64,000 nt of DNA from Artemisia argyi (taxonomy: Eukaryota; Streptophyta; Magnoliopsida; Asterales; Asteraceae), in assembly GCA_030686995.1 (NCBI GenBank), contig CM060698.1, positions 142,185,106 to 142,249,105 of the forward strand, given 5' to 3'. Each line of letters starts with the position of its first letter. The first letter of the stretch is position 1. The translations under genes and the position numbers were made by a program. The notes beneath the pieces were generated by a model. That model had not been told where the DNA came from, did not search any database, and saw only the letters and a program-made list of their open reading frames with translations. Positions 33,699 through 45,820 of the stretch are shown in pieces.

Positions 33699-35395
33699 TC
33701 CTACAGTACAATATTAGTGACACTGTTTTCTCAGTCTGAGTTTTCTTATCTTCCAAAACTCATCTTCCATATTGTCCGGTATTCTTCTTTCTCACTCTAA
33801 AAGAAATGTGATACTAAAAGGGAAATTTGATGAAAGTATTATACAAAATCTCTCATTCAATTGACCAAAAAGGTGCACTATTTGAGTTTTCATGCTTTAA
33901 CGAAAAATTTATCGAAAAGTTCTTTTCTTGTATTTTTTTTACTCTATCTTATTTTTCACACTTCATAGCCGATTAAAGTCTGGATACCTCTAATTTTGAT
34001 ATGTTTTACATTCTAAAAATCATACTATTCAACCCAGAATACTTTTCTCTTTAATTTGAGACCAATTTCGACATGGTTTCGAGTCATAAAAAAAGTCGTT
34101 AAATTCCACGATAAGTGACGATAGATCTACGACACTCCGCGATGATTGCGATGGAAGCAACGACTCTTCTGGTGCATTTATGGCCTGAAAAGTTTCATAC
34201 AACTGTCAATCACAAAGATATCTTCTCACGCTTTGACATATTGTCATTTATTAACGCTATCGCTGTAAGTCGAAAAAGACACGATATCACGTGACACTAT
34301 AGTTATAAATAGTAGTCTGTTTTAGATCGTTTCTTATGGAGTTCTTTCTTTTCATTTCCATGCATATCCTTATGTGAAATGGCTTATCAGTTAGTAACTA
34401 TTCCATCTTTGACAATAATGCATTCATTAGTTTCGTCAAACCAATCATGGTAGTGGCAGCATTCCTTTTTTATCTCGTCGAAGGTCGGAGTATAGAATGT
34501 GAAGCTGAGTTGCTTGTGTACCGTGACCTTTATGATCCAGAAAATCAGTACGGAAGCGGTTCGGTAGACCACTTCTAGAAGGATCTTCAACTTTAGAAAT
34601 GACGAAATTAAAATGTTATCAATTCAGGTAAGACCCTCGATGATTTGGAGATTCGTAAAGGTTTTATTTTCTTAGTCGTCCCTTCATACAAGAGCTTTGC
34701 AATAAGAAAGACGAGCATGAAAATACACACATGAATAGTCTCCATTTCAAGTGTTTAATTGCGCCTTTTTTTCTTTTTTCGAGATGTATCAAATATATCA
34801 CGAATATGTAATTGTAATTTATTTGTTAATGTTAATGCAATATTTTCTAGATGTGTTTTATACATTGTTTTCTTATTATAAATGTTTCTTAGATGCAACA
34901 AACATAAACGAAGTAGGGAATACTTAAAACGTAACATTTGATTATAACAACGATCGACATTACACGGAAGAAGAACCTCAAGATACATCAATGTCTACAG
35001 ATACATAAAATACATCGGAAATCACACATTCAAAATGCAACAAAGCTTGATCGACTAAAATATATAATGAGTTTCATAGACAAGCATCATGGTATTGTTG
35101 TACTCAATTTTCTGATCTAGGTGTTCAATCTCTTCCTTAAGACGTGCAACCTCATCCTCAAGACGATAGCGCTATACCTTGTATCGTTTGTTAAAGTGAG
35201 TAAAAAAACCACAAATTTCTACCACAACACCATTAGGGTTTGAAATACGCATAATTTTTTCTTCCGAATAAAAACGATAGTAGTAACGTGGTGGTTGAGG
35301 TGGTAGTTGTTTAGCAACAACAACCGGTGATAAGGGATTGATGAGGTGTAATTTCATACGCTTTTAAGAGGTCATTTAACCTCTAAATCCGTACA
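33699..35395. other. Intergenic with weak minus-strand coding traces
   Basis: Minus-strand frames at 34387-34590 and 35172-35357 and the stretch 35095-35175 (RYRLEDEVARLKEEIEHL, coiled-coil-like) could be remnants of a decayed, probably element-derived gene. No family was recognised and no continuous gene model can be built. Confidence 0.4.
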
Positions 35396-36676
35396 TATTT
35401 GATCATTTACTACCCCAAATCGTTTCTATTTGAGTTTTAGGTACTTGGGAATCAAATGCTGGAAAAAGGAAGCATTTTGGGCTAGATTGGATGAGAAAAC
35501 AAAGAAAATGACAACACCTGGAAAAACCGTCACAAAAGAAGGTATGATGGCGTCACAGCTACAACGTGACGCCGTCACTTGAAGATGTTGTGACCACTCA
35601 GACTCCCGAGACGACCTCGAAGTGACGATGTCAAGACCAATGTTATGAAGGCTGACGTCGTTACAACTAAGTCGGTGCAAAAGAGAAACCTTAGATGACG
35701 ACATCACAACTTACAAGTGGCGCCGTCGCGTTTGTAATCATATATATTTTTTTGTATTATTTTCATTATAAGTGTAGAACCTTGTGTGCAACTTGGGAGG
35801 ATAAACCCTAGTACGAATTTTTAAAGTTTTGTAGGCTATTTTGCCACCAATAACTCTATGTTTCATTAAAGATAAGTTATTCAATTATTAATCATACAAC
35901 GTCATTACAATATGTCTATGTGTTGTATGATTATTTGTCTTTCTTCTCTTCGATCTAACATATTAAGCTAAATTAATTTGTGTTTGCTTATGATTGCATG
36001 AAACCTAGTTGTAGTCTTTAATATTATTGCTTCTTGTTAGTGGTGTACGCGTTAGGCATTAGAAAACTAGATGTATCCCATACTACAGTTAGATGTCTAG
36101 TGAAACATGATTAGAATTAAAGGATACTCTTGCAACCATAAGTCGACTGAGTAGATATTCTTTTTAAGTATTTATTGCAGGTGATTCACTATTGGGAGAG
36201 AGCGTATCTGCTGGTAACACTTACCTAGGTTGTCACGTAGATAGCGGACTTGACCAACCCGCTGCTGAATTAGGGGAACACTTACACATTACACTAATGA
36301 GGGTGACAGGGCAATAAGTTAGAGAATTCAACTAGGGAGTAGTGCATGATTAAGTGAGCACGTTTGTTTACCTATACGAGTTTCCACTAATTTACTTTTC
36401 TTGTTATTAGTTTAGATTTAATTTAATTATTAGTTTAAAAACCAAACTCTTCAATACCCGAGATTTTTACTTGCTTTCTTATAAAATATAAAAGACCAAA
36501 AATACTCTTCTCTCAACCCTTAGACTTACTTCATCATACACTTCGAGTGTACCCTACTATTCCTTTAGAGAATGATCAATCCCCATTTCTTACATATACT
36601 AAACTACAATGGTTAGGTACTCTGCCTAGGAGGATTGTAAAACTTCTTGTGTTTACAATTATCCGTATCATGTTTT

Positions 36677-36694
36677 TGGCCCCGCTGCCGGGGA
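36677..36694 (+). other. Primer-binding site of the Ty3 element
   Basis: TGGCCCCGCTGCCGGGGA resembles the Athila/Tat-type site TGGCGCCGTTGCCGGGGA, complementary to the 3' end of a tRNA (Asp type), with two mismatches. It lies six bases after the LTR end. Confidence 0.8.
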
Positions 36695-36835
36695 ATAGTC
36701 TAGGCTTCGATTTCTATCTTGTTTAGGTCTGCTCACTAGATTGCTATCAAGTGAGATTTTTTCTTTTATTTTATAGCATTCTCGTAGTCTATCTTTTCTT
36801 CGTTCATTTTGTTTGTAACCTTGTCATTTGCCATC

Positions 36836-37977
36836 ATGGTGAATGATATTCCCTTTATCCAAGACCCACCACACCAAGACCTACCAATCCGAGACCCACC
36901 AAACCAAGACCCACCAATCCCACCAAGAGAAGCCAGTGTGTCTACCTTGCAATCTGACACCATTCGGTTGGTGCAAAATGGATGTGCATTCCATGGACTT
37001 CATTCCAAAGATCCAAATCAACACCTTAGGGACTTTCTTAAAATCGTTGATTTTATCAACCTTAACGGTGCTACTCAGGAAACGATGTGCTTGCATCTCT
37101 TCCAATTCTCTCTACGTAATCAAGCTAGTAATTGGCTTGAGTGTCTACCTGTGTATCCATCTTGATTTGGGATGATCTGACTTCTCATTTCCACGCACAA
37201 TTTGTCCCAACGGGGAGAACTACCAAGTTAAGGAATGATATTTTGATGTTCCAACAACATAAAGGTGAAACTCTTTACGATGCGTGTGTTAATACAAATA
37301 ATGTCAAAAACACCATTTGCATTTTTTGATCTCTATAAGTTTTGATAATCATAAAATATAAAAACATGTTACGTAAAACTACATTTGATAAGTTTTGTAA
37401 TCGAGAAAACTCGTTTCGACTACGTTTTGACTACAACATCACTTAAGGTATGAACAAACACTATACCAACTTAGTTAAGTGATCAAAGAAGTCATTTTTC
37501 CTTAAACCTAGGTGAAGATGACTTACCTCAAGCAAGGAAATCTTAATAATGATGATTATACTCGTGAATTTGAACAACTTATGTTATGTACTAGTGTACA
37601 AGATAAGCAAGAATAAACCATCATTTGTTATATTGGTGGTTTAAACGAAGATGTTGTCTAAAAGCTTGAATTGCATCCTTATTGGTCATTTTAAGAGGTG
37701 TGTAGGTTAGCTTTTAAGATTGAAAATCATGTAAAGATGAAGGAGGCAGAAAAATCGACTCCTAAGTCATTTACTAATTTCAAAAATCCTTTCTACAAAT
37801 CTGCAAATCCTTCAAAAAAATTTAGTTCCTTAAGGCAAGATAAGGGTAAAGGTCTAGCTTTCGATACTCCCAAGAAGAAGTGCTTCAAATGCAAAGGCTT
37901 AGGACACTTCCAAGCGGAATTTACAAATCGAAGAGCCTTGAATTTGAAAGAAATTGAAGAGGTTACTATTGTGGAGT
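36836..37977 (+). pseudogene. Ty3 gag with damaged zinc knuckle
   Basis: The frame from ATG 36836 contains NGCAFHGLHSKDPNQHLRDF and ASNWLECLP, typical of plant Ty3 gag. It is broken near 37162, and 37300-37640 has stops and a likely insertion. The C-terminal part at 37698-37977 has a basic linker and CFKCKGLGHFQAEF, a CCHC knuckle whose last Cys is replaced by Phe. Confidence 0.85.
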
Positions 37978-38094
37978 AAGAGGAAGAAGAGAAACCGGTT
38001 TATGATGATGATGATGTGTTCTTCGAAGAACGAGTCAAACCCGATGAAGTGGAACTTTTGGTATACGTAGGGTACTTTACGCAAAGGAGGTAAG

Positions 38095-38512
38095 TCCCAA
38101 TGACGAGCAAATAGAACATATATTCCAATCAAAATGTACCATCAAGGGAAAGATATGTAGCCATATTATTCATAGCAGGAGTTATACAAATGTTGCATCC
38201 ACAACTCTTATTAATAAGTTGAATGTTCCAATACCATCTTACCCAAACCCATACAAGCTTCAATGGCTAAACCAAGGAATCGATGTGAAGTAACAAAATA
38301 GGCCCTACTTTCATTTCCTATTGGTAAATCATATCAAGATGAAGTTCTTTGTGATGTTACACATATGGATGCATGCCATGTGTTACTTGGTAGATCTTAC
38401 CAGTTTGATAGGCCCTTTGTATGATGGTTACCAAAATACATACTCTTTTATCATGAATAAGAAGGTAATTCTTGATCCATTACCACCTATCATACTTAGA
38501 AAACTGAAATAG
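38095..38512 (+). pseudogene. Ty3 retropepsin-region fragment
   Basis: Reading across frameshifts gives EQIEHIFQSKCTIKGKICS, PIPSYPNPYKLQWLNQGI and DEVLCDVTHMDACHVLLGR. These are the segments around and after the protease of plant Ty3 elements. The catalytic Asp-Ser-Gly is not intact (HIIHSRSYTN in its place). No RT follows. Confidence 0.78.
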
Positions 38513-38689
38513 AGCAACACAAAAATGAACAAGAAAAGTTTATTTATGAATAAAGCACGCTTGGTAATGGCAATCAACAATAGTAAACATGTTTATGTTT
38601 TGTTTCTAGTTAAAAACAAGTTAGTTGAAGAAGCGCTTCTTGGTGTTGCAACCCGTCACGACAACAAAGAGTGATGTTATTTAATAAAA

Positions 38690-38951
38690 GCGTAAACTGC
38701 AAAAATAATCCCTTGCAAGTTTCTTCCCTAACATTTCAAAAGTGCATGGACCGTTTATGTGAGGAACTTTAGGTTGCAGTTTTCGTACTTGGGTTGCATT
38801 TTTTGACGAGGGCATTAAGTCATTTTATTTTGGATATATAAAAAATTGTAACCCAAAGTTCCTCACATGTACGACGCTTCAACTTTCAAAAAATTAAGGA
38901 CAAAACCTGCAATTTAATCAAGCCACAAGAACGTTTTTTTGCAATTTACTC
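38690..38951. mobile_element. Mutator-like MITE, 262 bp
   Basis: Inverted ends GCGTAAACTGCAAAAA and, reverse-complemented, GAGTAAATTGCAAAAAAAC. A perfect 9-bp duplication TTAATAAAA is at 38681-38689 and 38952-38960, as in Mutator insertions. A second internal inverted pair is TGTGAGGAACTTTAGGTT against AACCCAAAGTTCCTCACAT. Confidence 0.87.
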
Positions 38952-39236
38952 TTAATAAAATTTAACTTCTGCTTTTGTTAAAAAAAAAAGGCAAGAATTT
39001 ACTACATTTTAGTTATTTTGCACAGTAGTAACCTTTTTCTTGAAAAAATTAGGGTGAATTTTATAGAGTATATTATTTTCCCATGTTTAAAATAAGAAGT
39101 GCCAAAGAGCTACCTAACTCCAAGTGATTGCTTTTGATCCGACTTTCCGAATCCCAAAAAAAGTCAAACTAGTTTTAACCGACTTTCAACTCAACTCAAC
39201 TCAACTCCGGCAACTTTCTCAAAATAGAAAAAAAGC

Positions 39237-41938
39237 ATGTCTTTGTTCAGCGTTAAAATGATGTCCGGATCTTTGCCTCCGGTCCAAGGATCAAACGGAT
39301 CTAATGTCTTCAAAGGCCAGCCTGCTCCTACTGCTGCTTCTGTCAAACCACCCACACTTCCTCTTCAGGTTTATTTTTTACCTATAAACTTTATATAAAT
39401 ATATGTAACAATGTAAGTTCACACTTTGAGTGTTCTCTTTTCATGCTGTTATTTTGATGATCTCCATGTTGTTTGTGTGTTTTTATTTGAGGTATTGATA
39501 GTGTCATTATTGAGTTTTTGAAGGTTCTGAGCTAAAATTTTTAATAAGGTCTTGATGTAGGCTATGTTTAGCAAAAGTAGCTGTGAGTCGTAGCCACAGC
39601 TAATTGCTCACATTTTTTTAAAGAATCAATGTAAAAATGAGTTTTTCTGAAATAAAAAATAGCTAAGCTCATCGCTCTTTTGTCAAACGAACACTAAACA
39701 TAAAAAAACTCATTGCTCACCGGCTCATCGTCCCAAAAAGCTCTGCGCCAAACATAGCCGTAAACTATAAATGAAACCTCAACGCCTTTGGCAGTTTGGT
39801 GGTATGGGAGTTGCCACCAATCTAGAAGTTGTGGGTTCAAGCTTCGTTAGAGGCATTTGCGAGATAGGTGGTATAGGGTAGGGCCGAGCAAAATTAATCG
39901 AAACCCGACCCGACAAACCAAGTCGAACCGGGCCTAACCGAACCAACTTTATTCGGTTCGGGTTTCGGTTTTGTATAATAATTTTAGTTTTACATGGTTC
40001 GGTTTTTGTTCGGTTTGGGTCATAACGAAACTATTCGAACTAGCTAAACCGACCTGAACAGAACCGACCTTATTCGGTTCAGTTTCGATAGGTTTTACTC
40101 TGTTTTCGGGTCAAGTCGGGTTTTGCCGGTTTGGGTCAGGTTTGACCAGTTGCTCAGCCTTAACTATAGGGTGGTGAAAAAATTGCTGTTCAAAAATTAA
40201 AAAAAAACTATAAATGAAAAATGTCTTATTTTTAAAATATGCTGTTTGTATTTAACAAGATTTAATTATTATAGCAAAGTAAATGAAAGAAATGAAAGAA
40301 ATGAAATAAATGAAAGAAAGACATTTTATGAGTCCCCACTCGGCCACTCCCCAAGATATCTCTTTAATATTTATACAAAGTAAATGAAAGAAAGGCACTT
40401 TCTATTCAAACATTTACATGGTAGAAGAATGACAAATTAATAGTAATTGGCACCTATTAATGGTAGAAGAATGGCATATTATAGGGAAGTAGCTCTCACC
40501 GTATGCCTGGGCAATGGCACCTTATAATGAATCTTTATATATATTTCAAATGGTTTAAGTTCAGTAACGTACAAGAGGTATACTAGTGTCGATGTTAAAA
40601 TCTTGGAGCAAATTTGTCAAATTTACATTCGAAAGATTAAATAATGAATCAAGTTACATTGCAACTTATTTCACACAACAATCTTCTGATTCTGTGAGTT
40701 CGGCCCTAACACAAACACATACTTTTAGTTGAATAATCTCAATAAATATTGATGTATATGTTCATACATTTTATATGCTAAATGTGGTTGTTAGTTTTAT
40801 CTGTAGAATTAATGTATCACAACCATGTTATCACCAAACTCGCCGTTATTTCGTTTCTAGAAGAGTATGCCTATTACTAGCAGATATGATGTGCAAGTAA
40901 TAGTGTCAGATTTGGGCTTATCTATATAAGTACAATAATTCTTGTTACTTTTGAATGGAAGAATAGTTTTCTTAATATTCATGTCACATGGGAATTTTAT
41001 TTATTCAATTAAATGTGTAGTGTTAGATTTGATCATCTGAAGGTAGGTACATATTTCAGAAATCACTTTTCAGTATTGTGTTTGCTACTGGTATGAGATA
41101 AATTATTATTCTCTTTTCCACTAGAATAAAACCAAAGTTTCTTGTTCATGGGATTCATCATATCTTCATTGAAGTTAGTTATTCACCACGTCGATGGTAC
41201 CAAACTTTCTTTTCCGTCTTATCATCGGTTGCAATCAGTAGACTAGTATCCGGATAAAATTTGACAATCAATGGAAGGTCGGATGGATTATTTTGATTTT
41301 AGCTTGAATAGAGTGAGACTCTCACCCTATCGAATTCTAAGAATAGGGGCGTTGTAGGCATTCTTGAATACCACTCTCGTCATATTTGAACACCTTACAT
41401 AATGATTCTTATTTATATAGCGGAAAAATAACCACTTCTCTAATATCGACACATCAAAGAATAAAACCCTTTTAAGAAAGAATGTGAGTCGAATTATATT
41501 AGTCTCATATTAAGGCCGGTTTTTATCTTTGCTTGATGACAGGTGAGGCCTAAAGAACTTCAAAAGTTAGAAGTACCCCAGAAAACATCTATGAATGTCT
41601 CAAGAAGAGATTTAGCATTGTTTCTAACAGCTGCATCTTTTAGTGCTGTCACTCTATCATCGCCCAAGCCAGCTGAAGCACGCATGAGTAGAGCTGAAAT
41701 CAAGAAGCTAATATTAGACAAATTTAGGATTTTAAGAGAGAAAGTCGGGTTATCAGAGCCAGAACCCGAGGAAAAAGAAAAAATTGCCACACCGATTCCA
41801 TCGATACCAGAGAAAAAAGTTCCTGCATCGCCACCTCCGTCATTAGAGGAGAAAAAGACTCATGTTCCACCAGAACCACCACTTCCTAAAATACACAATG
41901 ATAAGAACATTGTAGTGGAAGCCGCCCCACTCCCATAA
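39237..41938 (+). CDS. Plastid protein with twin-arginine thylakoid targeting region (2 exons, 175 aa), function unknown
   Basis: Exons 39237-39368 and 41543-41938 join in phase 0 across a 2.17-kb intron. Residues 1-60 are Ser/Pro/Lys-rich like a transit peptide. Residues 64-90 are SRRDLALF, a hydrophobic stretch and AEA, the layout of a Tat lumen signal with cleavage near residue 90. The mature part starts with an amphipathic segment (SRAEIKKLILDKFRILREKVGL) and continues as a Pro/Glu/Lys-rich, probably disordered tail ending in AAPLP. I do not recognise a named family. The intron contains a MITE and a hAT-like element. ATG 39237 is used as the first Met; a second Met pair follows at residue 8. 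Confidence 0.8.
39560..39759. mobile_element. MITE in intron of the Tat-type gene, 200 bp
   Basis: Ends GGCTATGTTTAGC and, reverse-complemented, GGCTATGTTTGGC. GTA is duplicated at 39557-39559 and 39760-39762. The superfamily is not certain; a 3-bp duplication suggests PIF/Harbinger. Confidence 0.75.
39879..40162. mobile_element. hAT-like element with AACCGAACC arrays in the same intron
   Basis: Left end TAGGGCCGAGCAAAATT; right end reverse-complemented TAAGGCTGAGCAACTGG. The interior is short repeats of CCGACC, AACCGAAC and CGGTTCGG. Flanks share TATAGG, so a decayed 8-bp duplication is likely. Confidence 0.65.
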
Positions 41939-42852
41939 TGATTGTCTCCAAAATCGTCTCATTATGTTGTTGTTTTAGTTTTTAGTTTGCCTTTGTATGT
42001 TGAATGAACCGGAGGGAGTTTGACAGTTATTTGTTTGTCATGTAAGATCAACAACTATTAAAGCATGTTTGGGAGGGAGAATTGAAATAAGAATACGGAG
42101 ATCTGGTTTCTCTTGTTTGGTAAAGGCTAGGAAGTGAGAACAGGGAGAAACGGTTCCGATGAAACTATTTCTCTGGTTTTCTTTTGCTAAAATAACGAAC
42201 ACATGGAGAAATTGTTTTTTCCTGGATTTCTTTCACTTTGGGGGAGAAACCATTTCTCTCATCTACTTCATTTCATCCTACCAAATATGGTGTTTTATCT
42301 ACAGGTCAGCTGAGTTATTGAGGTTACCAAACATAATGTCCATTAGGTGATCAGGGTCAACTGGATTGATTCAGTTTGTGATACATAAAATTTGAGACCC
42401 AATTAGACTGTTAGAGTCGAATATTCTGTGGCAAGCAAAGGGGCATATTTCTAGTAAATTGAGTAGGTTTTATGCACTTTGAAGTTTGAAGGCACCTTGA
42501 TTATTGTTCGACATATGTGACCCGTTCGACCAATTTTTCTCAAGTCACGTCTTAGCATAAATTGTAAATCAAACTGACACGTATAGTTACATGTTTGCTA
42601 ATGGCGGCTCGTTTAGAGCTGTGGTAAAGAGATCGCTTTATACTGCAAATGATTTTAATAGATTAGATCATCAGCACAACAGGTGGTGGCGGTATATCCA
42701 ATTTTCCGAGATTTGTGTCTATTTTTTAAGAAGTTGTCGTCCAATCAGAATCATTCACGGGCGATTATGTTATGTTTTCCCTTAACTATAGTTCTTAGGG
42801 ATGTTATTAACAAAATCTTTTTACCTGCTAATGAAAGGTGTCCCCAACCAAC
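41939..42852. other. 3' region of the Tat-type gene and intergenic
   Basis: About 42063-42336 may be a MITE (GCATGTTTGGGAGGG facing, in complement, TATGTTTGGTAACC) but the target duplication is unclear. Short frames at 42591-42877 lack family features. Confidence 0.45.
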
Positions 42853-43088
42853 TGACTTAGCTCAGTTGGCCACTTGAGTTTCTTCTGGAGCTTGAGGAGG
42901 GGTTTTCCCCGGGTTTGAGTCTCAAAAGGGACAAAGAAAATCTGGATTTTCCTCTTAGTGCGAAACCGTGAGTTCTAGGAGTTTCCTTCGCGGGTCTCTC
43001 CTAGTGGTTCGGGTCCCGGGGCCTGCCCGTTTGGATGGTTTAACTCGGGAGTCGGATTTGAAGTCAGGTGTCGTCCTAAAAAAAAGGT
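42853..43088 (+). mobile_element. tRNA-derived SINE
   Basis: TTAGCTCAGTTGGCCA near 42857 is a Pol III A box and GGGTTTGAGTCTC near 42911 a B box. A GC-rich body follows to GTGTCGTCCT and an A tail near 43079-43086. The target duplication is not clear. Confidence 0.82.
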
Positions 43089-43843
43089 TGTTTTTTGGTA
43101 TTGTTACAAAGAAAGAGTTTTTGTTTTTCTGAAGGTGCATATATCAAGATCCATAAATGAAATAATACATTTGGGCCAATTAGCCCATAAGTATATATGA
43201 ATTGTATCCGTCACTTTAGTTGGGTTAGATACTTAATGGGCCATTACTTATTCCAAGCTTATAATAATACTACGAGAATTGGACTTCAGTCCTTCACCAA
43301 GGTAAATAAGGGGATGATTATATATTTTACAAAAAGAAAAATTAAATCATATGTCTAACACTAAGAGCATAAGGTGTCCCGGAGTCATAGGGCTCTTGTT
43401 ATAGCACAATTTCTTGTCACCTCAGTTTTTTTTTTCTTTTTCTTTCTATAACTCACAACCTACAAGTTAACCCAAGAACACTTTCTCTCCATCACTCAAG
43501 TTATATGACAATCCGTGACACATAACCCAATAAAACACAAATACAACACACACACAAAAAAGTAGGAAAAAAGCTTATGGCTTGTCTGTCACTATGGCAC
43601 AAACCCTTATAGGAGGATGTTGAGTTAGAGCATGCACAATCATCACGCCAAACCGGAGTTAAGTGCCTTATCACATGCGTTAAATGGGCGTTAGCCCTTG
43701 CATGGTTCCACGTTAAAAGGGCGTTAACACCTTGTGTGAAGGAGTTAACGTGTGTTAAACTCGATTTGGGCTAAAAAAAAAATAAAAAAAAAAATAAATC
43801 ATTCAAACCCCTCCAACGGGCAAAAATAGTAACGTTATTATTA

Positions 43844-43907
<64 letters not shown>
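43844..43907 (+). repeat. (AAT)n microsatellite
   Basis: About 20 uninterrupted AAT units inside the Harbinger transposon, a probable length polymorphism. Confidence 0.95.
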
Positions 43908-43910
<3 letters not shown>

Positions 43911-44160
43911 CTTTCTAGCCCTTGTACTTTACAAACGCCTATATTTCATATTAAATTAAAAAAAATATATATATAAAAATAAAAAAATCATTTACCCACC
44001 ACTATAAATACTAACTAAAGTCATAATTTTTTTTTTTCTTCTTCTCTCTCTCTCTTCACACATCCACATCTAATTCTCTAGTCTTTATACTTCATCTTTA
44101 AAAAAAAATAAATAAATAAAAAAAAAATAAAAAAAAAATAAAAATCCTTCTTCATTCACA

Positions 44161-45478
44161 ATGTATCCAAATTAAAGTGACAAATTAGCTCGGAGCTGGT
44201 CAGACATTGATGACGAAGAAGATATTGAGTTTATGATTGTCGCGTACGAGTATCAGCAACGCTTAGAAGAAGAAGCAGCTCATCCTCAGGTGGCTCGTAC
44301 CCACATATTCCGTGAACGTGAGCTTGTCGAAGAACGTTTGCTTAACGACTATTTCATTGAAGGCTTTAAGTATACGAACCGGAAGTTTCGTAGAAGGTTT
44401 CGTATGAGCCGGAAACTATTTCTAGATATTATCAAAGGTATTGAATCTTATGAATCCGATCCTCTTCCAGATCATTTTAAATACTTTAGTGTAGAACCCG
44501 ACGCTACAGGTCGAATGAGTATTAGTGTGCTTATGAAGTGTACATCTGCCGTACGCCAATTGGCATACGACAGCTCACCCGATGCGTTTGACGAGTATTT
44601 GCAAATGGGTGAAAGTACTTCAAAACTATGTCTTGATAATTTTAACATGTGTGTTATGGATTTGTTTATGCCTGAGTTTTTAAGAAAACCAACATGGCCC
44701 GACATTCAAAATATTTACGAAAAGCATGAGTGTGATCATGGTTTTCCGGGAATGCTTGGTAGCATTGATTGCATGCATTGGGCGTGGAAAAATTGTCCAG
44801 TGGCTTGGAAGGGGCAATTTGGTAGGGATGATAAAAGATACCCAACAATAATGCTTGAAGCTGTTGCTTCACAAGATTTGTGAATTTGGCATGCATTTTT
44901 TGGTATGGCAGGGGCAAATAATGATATTAATGTTTTAGATAACTCTAATTTGTTCGACGACGTTCTTGCTAACGAATCCCTAAGGGCACCCTATATGATA
45001 AATGGAAGAAGGTATGAACAGGGGTATTACTTAGCTGACGGAATTTACGCACAATGGGCAACTTTCGTCAAATCTTTCTCGGCAACGACTGACGAGAAAC
45101 ATAGTTATTTCAAAAAGAAGCAAGAAAGTGCACGTAAGGATATCGAACGTGCATTTGCTGTGCTCCAAGGACGTTGGGGTATACTAAAACAATCGGCACG
45201 TGCACTGGAAATTGTCAAGATACAACGAATCATGTATGATTTTGAAAGATCAAAAGTTTAGACTCCGTGAGTATGGCGAAATGTGGGTGGATCCGATACC
45301 ACATTTGAGGCAAGAAAGGTAGGTCGACAGATGTGATACCCAGCGTCGCAAGGCAAGGGAAATGCGCGACTCAGAAATGCATACTCAACTTCAACGAGAC
45401 CTTATGGACAATGTTTGGCAGAAACGTATTCAACGCTAGGAACAACAGGAAGAAGAAGATTCCGAAGACGATAAATAA
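44161..45478 (+). pseudogene. Harbinger transposase (HARBI1/DDE_Tnp_4 family), broken
   Basis: One frame runs from ATG 44161 to about 45230 with two in-frame stops: TAA after MYPN, and TGA at 44881-44883 where QDLWIWH is expected (TGG to TGA). A deletion with frameshift near 45232 precedes KDQKFRLREYGEMWVDP. The DDE residues are visible: GSIDCMHWAW (first Asp), GANNDINVLD (second Asp) and RKDIERAFAVLQGRW (Glu). The N-terminus shows FRRRFRMSRKLFLDI, typical of plant members. A likely final stop is at 45476-45478 after an acidic EEEDSEDDK tail. Confidence 0.92.
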
Positions 45479-45820
45479 GTAGTTGTAATTCGTATGGTTT
45501 AAATTTACTGTGTTTCGTTTTTTTAATCGTTGATATTGTTATTTTAAGTTCTTTTATATTTCGTATCGTAATGTTTAAGATTTAATGTTATGTGGTTTAT
45601 TAAATGAAATATTAGTTTTAGTTTTAGGGTTGAATTTGAAAATAGTTGAGTTAAAGCTGAGTTATGATTGTGGGTGTTTTTTTGTGAGTTAAGGTGAAAA
45701 TATTAAAGCTGATGTGACACTGTGTTAAAACTTAACTTGTGTTATGAAAGGGAGTGCTCTTATAGGTTCACGTTATAGGGCTATAACATGTCCTATAACT
45801 CACGATACCAAGTGCTCTAA

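Larger units (their letters stand above)
35396..38689 (+). mobile_element. Truncated Ty3/gypsy retrotransposon (Athila/Tat-like): LTR, PBS, gag, protease
   Basis: A presumed 5' LTR ends with CGTATCA at 36670, followed by a primer-binding site, a broken gag and a protease fragment. Reverse transcriptase, RNase H, integrase and the 3' LTR are absent; the sequence stops before the Mutator MITE at 38690. The LTR start is not defined: the GTGACG-rich block at 35530-35730 looks like LTR, and 35396 is only an estimate. Confidence 0.75.
43628..45759 (+). mobile_element. PIF/Harbinger transposon, nested, 2.13 kb
   Basis: Ends GAGCATGCACAATCATCACG and, reverse-complemented, GAGCACTCCCTTTCATAAC, both reaching GTTAAGT about 35 bases in. 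TTA is duplicated at 43625-43627 and 45760-45762. It contains one transposase gene. The Myb-like second ORF usual for the superfamily is missing, and the transposase is broken, so the copy is inactive. A long ATA/AAT microsatellite lies near the left end. Confidence 0.92.
43365..45817. mobile_element. Outer Harbinger MITE (about 320 bp) split by a Harbinger transposon
   Basis: The left end GAGCATAAGGTGTCCCGGAG and the reverse-complemented right end GAGCACTTGGTATCGTGAG continue as aligned inverted repeats to TGTTATAGC. TAA is duplicated at 43362-43364 and 45818-45820. Its own sequence is 43365-43627 and 45763-45817; the rest is the inner element. Confidence 0.88.

Noticed and set aside
34387..35357. 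Minus-strand frames that might form a gene
   Set aside because: No consistent exon model, family or start could be supported; only a weak coiled-coil-like stretch is visible.
42591..42877. Two overlapping 64-codon frames
   Set aside because: No family resemblance, no promoter or splice context, overlap with each other and partly with the SINE.
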